Source: Cinclus cinclus
Lineage: Eukaryota > Chordata > Aves > Passeriformes > Cinclidae
Assembly: GCF_963662255.1 (NCBI RefSeq)
Contig: NC_085052.1
Span: 9,321,807 to 9,385,806 of the forward strand
Direction of reading: 5' to 3'
Length of the DNA stretch: 64,000 bases
In this document: in pieces, positions 1 to 11,722 of the stretch
Numbering within the stretch: position 1 is the stretch's first letter
Layout: each line of letters begins with the position of its first letter
Program-made: the position numbers and the translations under genes
The notes under the pieces: model-generated
Database searches by the model: none
What the model saw: the letters and a program-made list of their open reading frames with translations, nothing else
What the model was told of the DNA's origin: nothing

Positions 1-549
1 TGCATAGGAAAGGGAATATTTTTATCTTGAAGTTCAACCCAAGCTGATGGCTGCAATACCCATTTCCTCTCATACTAAATCTTGTTTCTGTGTCTCCAGT
101 AGTATCAGCAGTTCAAAAATAGCTCAGCTATGGCTTTCCAAGCTGCAACCATGCCAGCATTGCCTTTCCCCATCTATTTACCTTTATTTCTGAGATTCAG
201 GGCAATACAAGTAGCCCACGTGAGTTTGCATGGAAATCCAGCTCCAAATTCCTCTGTCTGAACCATGTCTTCCTTTGAAACAAAAGAAACAGGAAGAGAC
301 ATCACTTGTTGACATACAAAACTTACAAATTTAATTCTCGGAGTCTCATGCTCAAAGAGTCTCATGGAATTCCAACCATGATGCAAAAAGTTCTGAACAC
401 AATTTAGTTCTTCTAAGAGTACTGGTATATGAATGATTCAAGCCACAGTTCAGGCTGAACTTCCAGACATGAAAATAAAGCCCAGTCATAGTGACAGATG
501 TTTTAGGAAGCACTTGGGCTAGGGTTTTCAGCATTTTCATATTGCGTGG
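1..549. other. Unique non-coding DNA, nothing recognised
   Basis: AT-rich unique sequence. Two overlapping minus-strand open frames (174-386 and 352-540) occupy it, but they lie in different frames, do not resemble any family I know, and have no flanking promoter or CpG cluster. I read them as chance frames. No repeat, RNA gene or regulatory motif stands out. Confidence 0.6.
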
Positions 550-598
550 TTTTTTTTTTTTTTTTGTTTTGTTTTTTTTTTTTGTTTTTTTTTTTTTT
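550..598. repeat. T-rich low-complexity tract
   Basis: Forty-nine bases of thymine interrupted only by three single guanines (566, 571, 584). It is followed directly by CAG at 599-601, so on the plus strand it imitates a polypyrimidine tract with a 3' splice site. On the minus strand it would read as an A-rich tail, but no retrocopy body is recognisable beside it. Confidence 0.9.
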
Positions 599-3009
599 CA
601 GAAAAGCCCCCAAGAAATACTTCCAATATTACAGGAGGGGGAAAAAAATGGGAACACCTATAAAGATGACCACAACCTCTTCAGACCCCTCATATCATGA
701 CATCACCTGTCCAGAATACCTGCAGTTTAGTTGGATTTATCAGCTGCCTAACCACAAATATATACAGAGAAAGTTGTACTCTGCTGATCATAGAAATTTG
801 GTGCAGATGAGAAATTTCTTTCTTTTTTTTTTTTTCCCTTGAGACATAAAGCTGGCTGAAGAGCCTGGTGAACCTCAAGTTGTTTCCCAAGAACCCACGA
901 GTCCACGAGCTTATTACGCTGCTCATATGTGCTATGTGAGAACAAATATCCGTGTAGACCATCTCCAGCAGTCCCCAAACCTGGCTGACAAAGGAATAGT
1001 AAGGCTAGGGGAAGAACAGAGATTAGGGGAAGAAGAGATTGTGAAAATATGCTAGAGACTGGGAGAACGTTTGAGGGAAACTTCTGAGCCTTCCTGAGTC
1101 AGATGTGGTTTTGATATTTTCAGTAATCCTCCATGGATTTATTTTTCTGTGAACTTGTCCATTCCCCTCCAATCTATTTACAACTTTTTATTTTGAACTA
1201 AGTATGAACAAATTGGTTTGAGCTCCCTAGGTGTTATGTACTTTACCTGAGGACTGAACTTATTGGAGAAAAACACACACAAAAAAAGAGATGAGTCTGA
1301 CTGATGGGAGACTCTGTTGATTCCCAGCAAAACGATTTAATATCTGCAAGCACTGGTGATATGTAACTCTGTAGAGATAACAACATCTGATAGATTTGAG
1401 GGGAGAAAACTGTGGTCCCTCGAACACTTGCACACCAAGGGGAGGTAAAATAGTTTGTCAGTACTTCATAGCATGGCGCTTGCCTGGTTGTTAATGCTCA
1501 GCTGCTTTTGGCCTTCCTCTGCTGTCTGTAAGATAAAAACAAAATTCTCACTTGACAGACAATTATAATGATACATTATATGTCTTTAATATTCATTTAC
1601 TCCATTGCTGTAAGAGTGCATGGTTGAACAGCAAATGTTGACTTTGTTCTGAAGGAAACCAATGGCCATAAAGCTGTCAGCAGTCATATGGAGCTCCATC
1701 TCTATCTACTTTGGAGACAAAAGAGCAGAGGGTCAGAAAAAAGTGTTATCTGTTGTTTAAATACTCTTTCTGCCTCTGATAACAGCTGTGACTCTTAATT
1801 AATAAAATATTCCTTAGAAATTTCTTCAAAGATTTGACTGGTAGGTATCATGTTTGTGGAATTTGCAACATGCTTATGGGCTCATCCCATAAGTATTGAC
1901 ATTCTCAGCCAGTTCTTACAATCCTGAGAAGTCCTATTAACTTAACTATGGTGTGAATTGCCAGCTAGAAATTATGGTTGCTGGGTTATTAGTAGTAGCA
2001 TTACTCGTGTTATTGTTGTTATTTGTATAATTAATATAATTTCACAGAACTTTGAGCAATTTCTCTGCCTTACTTATTCATTTTTTGCCACTCTAATTTT
2101 TTTCTGAAAGAAGCCTTGTCTGCACAACTGAGAAGAGAGAAGAAAGAGAAGAAAGGCTGATTATCTCCTGTACATTTAATGACAGCATTTTACAGTAAAA
2201 ATCTTGAAGATATCTTCTCAGTAGGATGATTTTTATTGTTACAGAAGGGTGCAAATTCCATCCTCTCAAAGATGAGTATTGGTCTGGTCCATAAATGTGA
2301 TGCATGCCCAAACCACAAACACACCATGTACTCAGAAATTACCATCTTCCCATGGAGGGAATTTGTGGATATTTCTCAAAATTGCACTTGCATCTTGGAG
2401 ATTGCCTCCAGAGTATATCAAATATACAGTCTCAGCCTTTTTTATGCCATTGATGATGATTTTCAAGTGTAATTGGTGATCATTAACATTAAATTTGCTA
2501 TAAAATGTACTTGGAGTGCATTATGAACTGGTAGGAGATTTTGCTGAGTTTTTTTATTCTTTTATGGTTCCTACATGGCACAAAAAGATAGTGGAAGATA
2601 AAATAATAGAAGGGTCAAGAGGCCTGGGAGTTGTTTTATTTCACAGGCATGCAGAGCATGTCCAAAGAGGAGCTATTGATGGCAGCAGTATAGAATGAAA
2701 AAGAAAAAAAGCAAGAACTTTTTATGACTCCTTGCACTGTCTCAGGCAAGAAGCCATAAATCAGCAGCAAGGTCATAACAGTAGATCACAAAACAGGTCA
2801 CTCCAACACAGGCTGGATTGAATTCTGGTGTGGTCAAGGGCAGCTTTTGATACTTCTGCTTTTCCTTAGTGTGGAGTACTCAGGGTATCAGTGGCACAGA
2901 TGGTAGAACACAGTACAGCAGCAACCCTGTACCCCTTGAAGGTACAGTTTCTCTTTCCCTTCTTGTTTTCTTTCTTTTGACTGGTTCATGATCATCCACT
3001 ACTGATGGG
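599..3009. other. Unique non-coding DNA
   Basis: AT-rich sequence with short homopolymer runs (for example a T13 run at 823-835) and no CpG cluster. Open frames are all under 100 codons, occur on both strands, and partly encode homopolymers such as runs of Phe or Lys. I see no interspersed repeat or RNA gene in it. Confidence 0.55.
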
Positions 3010-3030
3010 AAAAAAAAAAAAAAAGAAAAA
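3010..3030. repeat. A-rich run
   Basis: Fifteen adenines (3010-3024), one guanine, then five more adenines. It is a simple homopolymer with no recognisable retroposed body upstream. Confidence 0.9.
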
Positions 3031-3052
3031 GCATAGGTCTGGCTAGGATGAA

Positions 3053-3155
3053 TCTCTTATGCTTTGCTTATTTCTCTTTTCTCTGTCTTCCTTACTTCCC
3101 TTATATATTTTGTTCTTGCTGTCTTTCTTTTCCTCCCTTCCTTCTTCTTTCAAAG
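3053..3155. repeat. Pyrimidine-rich low-complexity tract
   Basis: About 100 bases dominated by C and T on the plus strand, in CTT/CCTT/TTCT words with few purines. The frame through it (3059-3292) gives a Leu/Phe/Ser-rich peptide, which is what any pyrimidine tract yields. It resembles a degraded polypyrimidine microsatellite. A splicing or triplex role cannot be judged from sequence alone. Confidence 0.7.
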
Positions 3156-4641
3156 CAAAGTATAAAATTGCAACAATTCAAACTGCATTTATCCCAGCTG
3201 GACCTAAAACCTATTTAACATCCCACCATTTCTCAGTTCAACTTCTGAGAACTGAACTTCATGACCATCTGAGACCTCTGATCTATAGTTGAGGTCTCTT
3301 TATAGCCTTTGAAGTAAATAGTTTCCTAACTCTCACCAGAAAAAAATGCTACCTCTTTCCCTTATGCAGTAAGTTAACATGACCTGTGTTGCTCTGTCTC
3401 CTTCCTAATGCAGTTTTTATGGGGTACTACTATTATTTTGTTTTCATAATGTTAATTAATGTCTTGTGTTTTGACAAGAGTTCTAAGTCTACTTAACCTG
3501 TCTAGCTTGCTGTGTGTAACTTATTATTGATTCAAGCCCTTTGCTCGACCTTGAGAAAATACTAAACAATTACTGAGGGAATTGTGTTCTTTCTAAAAGC
3601 CATTTCCTTCAAAGGCTTTAAAGGGTCTTATTTGGTCTTCTGCATTTCTCAATCTGTATCTGCCAAGGAGAAAAAAAAAGTGTGTTAAAAATACATAGTC
3701 CCATTTTTACCAGTGAGAAGAAGTATAGTGTTGTCATAGGACAAAAAAAAGGTAGAGCTGTGTGCAGGTTACCCAGCAGCAGTCTGTGGAAGAAACATCA
3801 GGAGCACTCCACCTGATTGCAACCAATTTGGGATTAGTCCCCCAAACTCCTCAGGGTGCATCATGCAGTCATAAAGGAGAGCTGTCCTGGCTTCTTAACT
3901 TCTCCTTGGTTCCCCACTAGTGAAAACCACAAAGTTCACACTGATCTCTCTAGGCTTGGTTGTTATGTCAAGACTTTTTCTATATTTTACAGGAACTCCA
4001 CAGTGAGGTTTATTTAAACAAATCCCACTATTTCCCTAGTGAGCGACATCTTCCCTAAGGACATTGCATGGATACAACCTGCAGTTGTCTGTAAAAATCA
4101 TAAAATACATCTACCAAATTATGTTGGTACCATCCTGACCCCATAAAAAGGGTCATTCCCTGATGTGGCCATGTCTGAACTGTTTTAATACTTGTAACAA
4201 ATTTCTAGATTAGAACATGTAGAACTTCATACCACCTTCCCATAATGTCCAGTGCTCATCAAAAGGCCTTTTGCATCTTGGCAGGCTGCAGAGAGCAGTG
4301 TGAGGACAAAATACAGTTGATTTAAACCCTAGTGAAATCCATTTATTTTAGCTTGTTTTATTCTTCTCCAAGCCTTAAGAGAAGTGTTCACCTACTCAGT
4401 AAGATCCACAGGTATCTGGAATATAATGAACAAACAAATAAAAAAGCCCAACAAAAAACAATGGACTGAAACTAGCAGTTCATCTGCTAGTTGGCATTCC
4501 AGACTAAGCACTGGTTAATTCAGTCCTTCAGGACAGGCTTCTACCCAAGCCCCCAGCAATGTCTGTGCATCCATCACCACACTCAGAGCTCAACAATGCC
4601 TTGCTAAAAAGGGTTTTACCTCACACATTTGACTTTGTGAT
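3156..4641. other. Unique non-coding DNA, nothing recognised
   Basis: AT-rich unique sequence with no recognisable interspersed repeat, no convincing frame and no RNA gene. Short A runs occur near 3670 and 3743. Confidence 0.55.
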
Positions 4642-4684
4642 GGGGGGGGGGGGGTCAGGACTTCTAGATTGAGCTGTGGGGGGG
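4642..4684 (+). repeat. G13 and G7 homopolymer pair
   Basis: A run of 13 guanines (4642-4654) is followed 23 bases later by a run of 7 (4678-4684). Guanine runs this long are rare in the AT-rich background. Together they could supply four G-tracts for a G-quadruplex, although one loop would be long. The count may vary between alleles or be affected by sequencing error. Confidence 0.85.
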
Positions 4685-5220
4685 ATGACAGCCATTGCTT
4701 CTCTGCTGCAATGTTTTATCTGTCCTAAACCAAAACACTGGCTCAAGAGCAAGCATGGGTTTCACACATGCTGACGTCTGAATTGAGATATCATTGAGTA
4801 AATCTGGTGTGATGGCAGGGATGTCGTGCAAGAGCATGAGTAGTCAACCTGGACTCCTGGAATACCTTAGTAGCTGGCATGGCAGTATGGAAATGGTTCC
4901 CACCCCAGAAGAGCAGATCAGAGGAAGGCTGGACTGTGCTGGAGGCATTGCTTGCTGGCTGGGAAGGCACTCAGATACCAGAAAGCTGAAGGGTAAGATG
5001 AGAGAACCCGCATGAAAGAGACTACAAAATGAGAGAAAAATGAAGCTGTCACAATAAATTGTTATCCCTGGGTATCTGAGTTAATACATTATTGGAAAAC
5101 ATTATACAGCTCAAGAGTTCTTGACCAGCCCTTTGCAGACACACAAAAAACATTCCAACTTTTTCTTCAGGTCATGCTGAGAGGCTTGTCTGCACCATGG
5201 TTACCCTCTAGCCAGTTATT

Positions 5221-5259
5221 TGTTTGTTTGGTTGGTTGTTTTTGTTGTTGTTGTTGTTG
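5221..5259. repeat. TTTG/TTG microsatellite
   Basis: Tandem TGTT and TTGG words pass into five TTG units. On the minus strand this reads as CAA repeats and explains the Asn/Gln-rich part of the open frame at 5208-5429, which is therefore not a protein. Confidence 0.9.
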
Positions 5260-5859
5260 CTTTTTAAGAAAATGGAGAGAAAATAATGGAGTTTCAAAAG
5301 AGTTGCCCACCATTGCATGCTCCTCACCAGCCCTGCCTTCTTAAATGTGTCAGTGGAGAGCAGAGCTTTTGCTGATAGATGAGAAATCAGGTAAATGCCT
5401 ACACTGGATGTCAGAGTACAATTCTTCATGACTGCCTAGAACTTCTATAAAAATCTTCACATCCATCCCCAGGGATACAGAGCAATGCAATCATGAATGA
5501 TTGATATTCAGCCTGCTACAATACTCTGGCTCAGTATCAGCCTTTGAAATAGGTTAAATGAAATAACTGTGTTTCAAGAGCAGTCAGGCCAGGGAATTTT
5601 TTTTTGCTTATTGTGTTGTTGTCATTTGTTTCTGACAAAAGCAGGTGGGGCACATGGTGAAAGCCATGACTGCATGTCAGACATACACCTAAAACTCTGT
5701 GTACTTCAAATTTTAATTTGCCTTGACGATTATGGAGTATATTAAATTAGTGCTATTATTCTTAAGAAATGGATCCATTTGATCATACACAAGTACATGC
5801 ATACTTACATGATATGGCATCAACAACGCCCTCACCACTTTCCTGTGCTATTGACTGTC

Positions 5860-5874
5860 AAAAAAAAAAAAAAA
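5860..5874. repeat. A15 homopolymer
   Basis: Fifteen consecutive adenines followed by an A-rich tail. No retroposed sequence is recognisable upstream. Confidence 0.9.
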
Positions 5875-7867
5875 GAAACAAAAAGACGTGTTTGTGGTGA
5901 TTGTTGAGTTGTTATGGTGGGAGATTTGTTTGATTATTTATTTATTTATATAAATGACCCGGTCTCTTTTGCTGAGAAAGCCAGAGGTGGTGTAAGCTGT
6001 TTCCTGTGGCAGAAAGTCCTCCAAGGAGAATGGAGACTGATCTACATGGGATCAGGTCACTTGCAAACCACCTTCAAATGTAGCACAAGACCCAGTTACT
6101 GGGGTCCAGGAAGATGAACCCAGGGTAAAAGAGGCAGAGAGCTATTTCTGAAAACAGGAAAACAGAGACTTTATCTTGGGGATCTGTGAAAGTTTGGCTT
6201 GTTTGGTTGAATGAATGGAGATGGGGGCCAGTTACGTGGTTACTGTCAGTAAGTGCATTAGAGATTGAAGAGAATACCAAGGACGTGAGCTACTAAAGTT
6301 TAGAAAAACTGCAGTGCAAGATGAGTGTGTGGGAAGTGATGAGTGGGAGGGAATAAGTGGTCCATGAATGTATACTGGAAGTTACTAAACTGTGTTCCAT
6401 TGACAACTGTACTTCATTCATGAATTTTAGACTGAGATCCTATGGAACACTTTCTTGGCATTAGAAGTAGACTGGATTCTTGACAATTCTAGGTAGATGG
6501 AAAATATAGAGTAATACATTATCATCAGTCTAGATATTAATCTATTTTAATGAATCAAGCATTATGCTGCAGTTGTTTCAGAATTTGTGATCCAAACCTA
6601 CCATGTTTTGACCTTTGTACCACTGTGTAAAATGCATGTGAACTTGGGTGTAGACACTTCTGTTTGTTGCAGAGACACTGGGCTTGTATTGAACAAAAGA
6701 AAGAAGTGATATCTAGAACTTTTTGACTAGACTCTCAGATATGGTGGAAAGCTTGATTGTAGTCAGTGATGTTTTGATTCCAGATGATTTGGTGATATGT
6801 AAAACTGGTTGAAAAATAACATTTTCTTCCAAAAAATATTCTATAATCATAGTTTCTGTGGTAGTTTAGCATATTTCTTTGTCTTTTTCCTTCTAACTTC
6901 TCATAAAAAAATAAGAACAAAGTATATAGCATTTGAAATGTAAAATAAAACCAAACCACATTCTATCAAGCAGAGATTTTATTATTTTTTATGAAAATGT
7001 CTATGGTATTTACAGTCAAATTTCAATGAAAGGGCAGGTTTAAATGATGCATTTTATCCCTTCCAATTAAGTCATATTTTGGAGAAAGTTGTTGCTAGAG
7101 CTTGGCTGTCTGTATCCTGTGAGTTTTTATTATTTAATGTATAGTGTCAGAGGGACATCTGACCAGTTCAAAACTCACAGAGGCACTGTGCCTCTGCTGA
7201 AAGATATGAAAAGAAAAAGTGAACATATAGACTACACTCAGCATCCACTCCATTCATTCATAATTTTATTTATAAACTACAGCATCTGTATTTGCTTTTA
7301 AACAAAATTCTGTGCTCATTCCTTTCTTTGAATCAGTTGATACAAAAGCTTCCTCGCTTTTCCTGTTCTTTGTTTTCTTTTCTACCTGACTGTCCAAATA
7401 ATTTCTTCTTGAAATTAACAGCCTAACACATTTCTTGCCTCATAAGAGTCAGATACGCCAGACAATGGATTGCCATGAGAGTACCCAATACAGGACAGTG
7501 TATTCTGACAGCAAGAATAGCTTAAGATTTAAGCAACAATTGGATATGAAACCATCCTGAATTCCCTAAATGCATTGAAGGACAAGGTTCGGGGAAATCT
7601 GAGATAGTACAGGGAAACAAAGATGCACAATTTGAAGGACAGAGGAATTATCTTTCCTGTTCATTGCTTTACTAAGCAAATCTTTTTAAACCTCTTTGCA
7701 ATGAATGAAACCACAGGGTCACTTGACTTGTGATTACAAGGATGATTTATGAAGAGTGTCATGGTAGATGGGTGTTTTGTGTGAATCATTGCAGTGTTTT
7801 AAGGAAAATAAGTAAGTAACAGAAAAAAAGATTTTGCTGAAATACTGGGGTTCTTTTGTTTGTTTTC

Positions 7868-7882
7868 TTTTTTTTTTTTTTT
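7868..7882. repeat. T15 homopolymer
   Basis: Fifteen thymines followed by CCACAG (7883-7888), which makes a good imitation of a 3' splice site. No matching exon with a donor site is evident downstream, so I annotate it only as a homopolymer. Confidence 0.9.
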
Positions 7883-8530
7883 CCACAGAACCATGAAGGG
7901 TCTCAGACACAGCTGGACACAAGCTGTTGCAAAAAAAACCTGGAAAATATATTATCTATCAATTGGATGTTTTAATTAGTTCCTGTCTCTGCTCCAGCCA
8001 TCGCTGGGAATTCAGTTGATAGATAAAAGGCTGAAGTTCTTCAGCTGCCTTTCAGGAATGAACTCTATACAATTAGTATTTTTTTTCCTCCCTAGTTGCT
8101 CTATGACACTGGTGAATACCTACTCACATGAAGAAAACCTTGGGTGTCTATAAAAGGAGCTCTAGAAGCTTGCATCTAGGAATAATTTTATCTAACATAC
8201 TGGGGTAATGTTTTTGGAAACAGTGTCAAATATTATGGGATATTTACTTATGGAAAGAAAGCCAGGAAAGAGGTCAAATGGTACATTGTCAGGGCAGTCA
8301 GACTGTTCCAGAAATAGGTGAACAAGTATCCTGTATTATAAATGCTTAACTCTGCTCTTTGGAAAGAAAAAATAAAAAAAATGCAAGAAAGGTTATTTAA
8401 TCATACCTTCCATTTTTGATAAAAGTCCTACACTGTCTGGCTCTAATACACAAACTCTTTTATCCTCGAATCCCTTGGGGTGATCAGATTTTCTGGGGTG
8501 CATGTAAAGTAACAGTTTCAGGAGTAAATT

Positions 8531-8712
8531 AATATGAGGAAAAGTTTCTTTACTGGAACAGGCTGCTCAGAGAGGCTGCAGTCTCCTCCTCTGGAGATAT
8601 TCAAAATCCCTCCTGGACATGATTCTGTGCAACCTGCCCCGGGTTAATCTGCTTTAGCAGGGGGGTTGGACTAGATTATCTCCAGAGGTTCAGGTATTCC
8701 ATGATTCTATAA
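8531..8712 (+). mobile_element. CR1 LINE 3' tail, 5'-truncated
   Basis: The sequence follows the avian CR1 3' untranslated region. It has a GGAACAGGCTGCTCAGAGAG segment (8556-8575), a TCTGGAGATATTCAAAA segment, then CAGGGGGGTTGGACTAGAT and the terminal CCATGATTCTAT (8699-8710). No reverse-transcriptase sequence is left, so this is a dead fragment of about 180 bp. CR1 copies are usually 5'-truncated because reverse transcription starts from the 3' end. Point differences from the usual form (for example in the guanine-rich part) suggest a copy of moderate age. The orientation is clear from the 3' end. Confidence 0.92.
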
Positions 8713-9009
8713 TTGAGTAAATTCTGAATTAGTTTTCCATTTTTCTCCCCAAATCATACAATAGAAGCTTGACAAGAAACTGAATCTTCTGAAATACGTT
8801 TTTTTATTCAGTTGATTTAAAGGACTTGAGAGTGTTATCACATCTCTTTACAGGTGTATTAATATGTCATTAGTTTAGTTATTGCTATGGTACTAGAACA
8901 TTCCTGTGTATGAAAAATAGGCAGATGTGTGTTCTAAGCAAACTAAAAAGGAGCTTGATATGTACTGACGAAGGTGTTCTATTGCAAACAGAAATAAATT
9001 CAGCCATTT

Positions 9010-9056
9010 TACACACTCCTGCAGGGAAGGCAGACTGGATGATCTCATCATACCTG
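9010..9056 (+). mobile_element. Possible degraded CR1 3' end
   Basis: A GGCAGACTGGATGATCTCAT segment (9028-9047), followed by a pyrimidine-rich CTGGCTTCTTAA, resembles the 3' end of older CR1/L3-type elements, which have a GGACTGGATGATCT core. The match is short and the terminal repeat is missing, so this could be chance. Confidence 0.35.
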
Positions 9057-11674
9057 GCTTCTTAATTAATTTGCTATTTAACTCTACCTTATGTAATTAC
9101 AAATATATAAAATGTTTTAATAACACTAGCAAGTGTTCTGATCTAATTTTTTAATTTTCATTTTTCATATGATAAATATGTATTTGTTACATGTAAGATT
9201 TAAGGGAGAGAGTATGCATAGAAAGCCACACCTTTCCCATCAGTAGTGTGAAATTTCACCATACCTGCACAGGGATCTCTCTCAGCCCTTCTGCCTGTAC
9301 CTAATAATAATCTTTAGGAGGTGATGTTTCATTCCCATACTCATCGAGACCTCCATGTCTTTATCACTATAACTTGGATGTAGAGAAATCCAGTTGTGGA
9401 GACAGTAGGATTTATGTAGGATTTGCCAAATCTCTCTCCTTTGAGAGTAGGGGTGTTTGAAGCATTGGTTGTCATGAATCACAGCTACCAGACATGATTT
9501 CATGCCATTGCTGATGTGTTTTCACCCTCAAGTCTTGGTGGTAGAAGTCTGGGTGCTCCCCTAGCTGCTCCTTGCTCTGCCACCTCCCAGCTCCTTGTCG
9601 TAGTTTTCTCTCCAGCTGATCCTTACTGTTCTCCACATCTAGGCAGTTTACATAGCTCTACTCTGGCTTCCTACTTTGATCTACCCCTGATGAGTGCTAA
9701 TTACCTATAGAAGTGATATCTGATGTCAGCTGCTGATGGGTGAGGGGGGAGCTGTGAGAATTTGTGTGATTGGATTATTTGCACAATGTGTAATTTGAAA
9801 TATTCAGAATCAAAGCCCAGTCTTGCAGTAATTGCAGCATGTGTGTAGGGGTTTTTTTCCTCCCACAATCAAGTGTATGGCACGAATGGGAGAAAAAACT
9901 GGTGAAAGAGGAAAAGAGATAAAGACTTTTCCTCACATCAAAATGAGGATTATTTTTGAATGCCCGTGTTTAAGACATTTGTTGCACTTGATACGGTTAT
10001 TTTTACTTCCAGGAGTTTGCTCTAAGTCAGAACAGCTGAAAAACTGTGTTGGCATCATGTAGGTTTTGATCCACTCCTCTCACTACTGAGGCTGTCCTCT
10101 CCCCATGAAACACTGAACAAACATACTCTTGCTCCATGGTGAATGACTAACCAGTTGAGTAAAAGAAGGATGATGCCTTTCCTCTATTAAATTCCCCTTT
10201 ATGAAATATTGGCTAAATAAATTGAAATTATCCCTTTCTTTAAAATATTTTTTTTTGAACATGCAGTGTGTGGGGTTTTAAAACTGCTGACTTCCACAGA
10301 AAGGCTGAAATAGAGCAATATGAACAGAGTTTAAGAAAATACACTGAGCTTCATTTGTTTTTTTCTCATTAACCCTTGCTGATTGTTCAGCTGGTAAAAG
10401 AGAGGAGGTTGAGAATCCTTTAAATGAAATTAATAATTTGTCTTCTCCTTTATGTTGATTGTTTTGTTTGTTGGCATGTAGGAAGAAATAAGCATAATAG
10501 GAATGTTCTTTTGCTTCCAAGATGAAAGCTAATAGTCTGTGCCACTGCAGCAGAGACATGTAAGGTTAACCGAATAAAACATGCCATTATCCAACAAAAT
10601 ATTCTCAGAGTAAAACAGCTGGTTTTGAACACTTGGGTTGGACAAATGTCTGAGCAAAACTCAGGTGACTTGAAACAGTCTCATTTTAACAACTCCAATT
10701 CAAAGAGCTTGGCCAATTTGTGTTGTATATATTTCCTACCTTATGCCAGCAAATGCAGATTTCTGTTTTCTGATTAACAAAGGCAGTATTTGCCTTATTT
10801 TTGGTTTGGAGACAATAACTACAACATTAAAAATCAAGTGATGACTTTCTGTGAGATAGGGCTAATGAGAAGATATATCTCTGGTTTTAGCCACTGCCTT
10901 TGTCCTCCCCACAAAGCTGCTTATTCTGCCATCCCAGTGCACGGGTTCTGCCAGAAAAATTCCCATCAGCAGAAGCATGTAGCTAGCAGCAGCAGCAGCA
11001 AACCTATCTCACTGTTACTGCAGTCAAGTACAAAATAAAGCTGACCACCTGTCTTTGTGTCATTTGTTATCTCTTACAGTTCACTGCAGTGTATTGACAT
11101 AGTCACAATTTGTACAGATCACATGTGTGAGCAAAGCATCCTCTCGATCTGCAAAAGTGATGAGCTACCAAAATTAGCTCTAGGCAGAAAACAAATTAGG
11201 CGACATTTCTGCCTGTGCTGGAGGACCCAGCTGCTTCAGTCAGAGGAGGAGAGAGACAGAAAGAGGCAATGATCTGTCCCACGCCAAAGAGACACTTCTC
11301 TGACCTCCACCAAAACTCTTATGGGTCCTCGCAGTTTTTCTCAAGTCTCTGAAATGCCTAGAGCTTGCTTTGAGGGCTCGTTTGACAGATAATATAATAA
11401 ATTAATAAATATAAGAACAACGTGGGCACTTATTCTTAAGCTACAGTAGACTCGTAAATGCATCTTTGCCTTAGCCAAGTGTTTCCTCTTGGGATTAATA
11501 CTACTATTGATTACATTAAAGCAATTAATTATTTCTACTTCTTTTCAGATAACACTTTAGAATTAATTTGATGTCTCTTGCATCAGTAACAGTCATTAAG
11601 TAAGACAGTACCTTTTAGTTGATGAATATTGTGTTTTCAGCTCAGTCATAGTTTAGGACATCTGCCAGAAGCAT

Positions 11675-11722
11675 TCACAAAGTTAAGCAGGTGCTTAAGT
11701 GCTTTTCTTGATGAGAACCAGT
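11675..11722. repeat. Possible ancient amniote interspersed repeat relic
   Basis: The segment AGTTAAGCAGGTGCTTAAGT (11681-11700), continuing into GCTTTTCTTGATGAGAACC, resembles a motif that recurs in old interspersed repeats of turtles, crocodilians and birds (a form with TTAAGC, TGCTTAAGTGCTTT and CTGGATCAGGG). I recall this motif from general familiarity and cannot assign it to a named family or orientation from sequence alone. Confidence 0.4.

Larger units (their letters stand above)
4685..8530. other. Unique non-coding DNA with scattered microsatellites
   Basis: Apart from the short repeats listed separately, this stretch is unique AT-rich sequence. It holds a TTTA run near 5935-5955. 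The open frames (for example 5914-6117 on plus and 6735-6959 on minus) are below 75 codons and match nothing I know. I recognise no exon, RNA gene or promoter. Confidence 0.5.

Noticed and set aside
491..842. Phe-rich plus-strand frames
   Set aside because: They are translations of the T-rich tracts at 550-598 and 823-835.
7868..7888. T15 followed by CCACAG, a good 3' splice-site match
   Set aside because: No downstream exon with a sensible frame and donor site could be found, and homopolymer T runs ending in CAG also occur at 550-601 and 32635-32652. Chance from low-complexity DNA explains all three.
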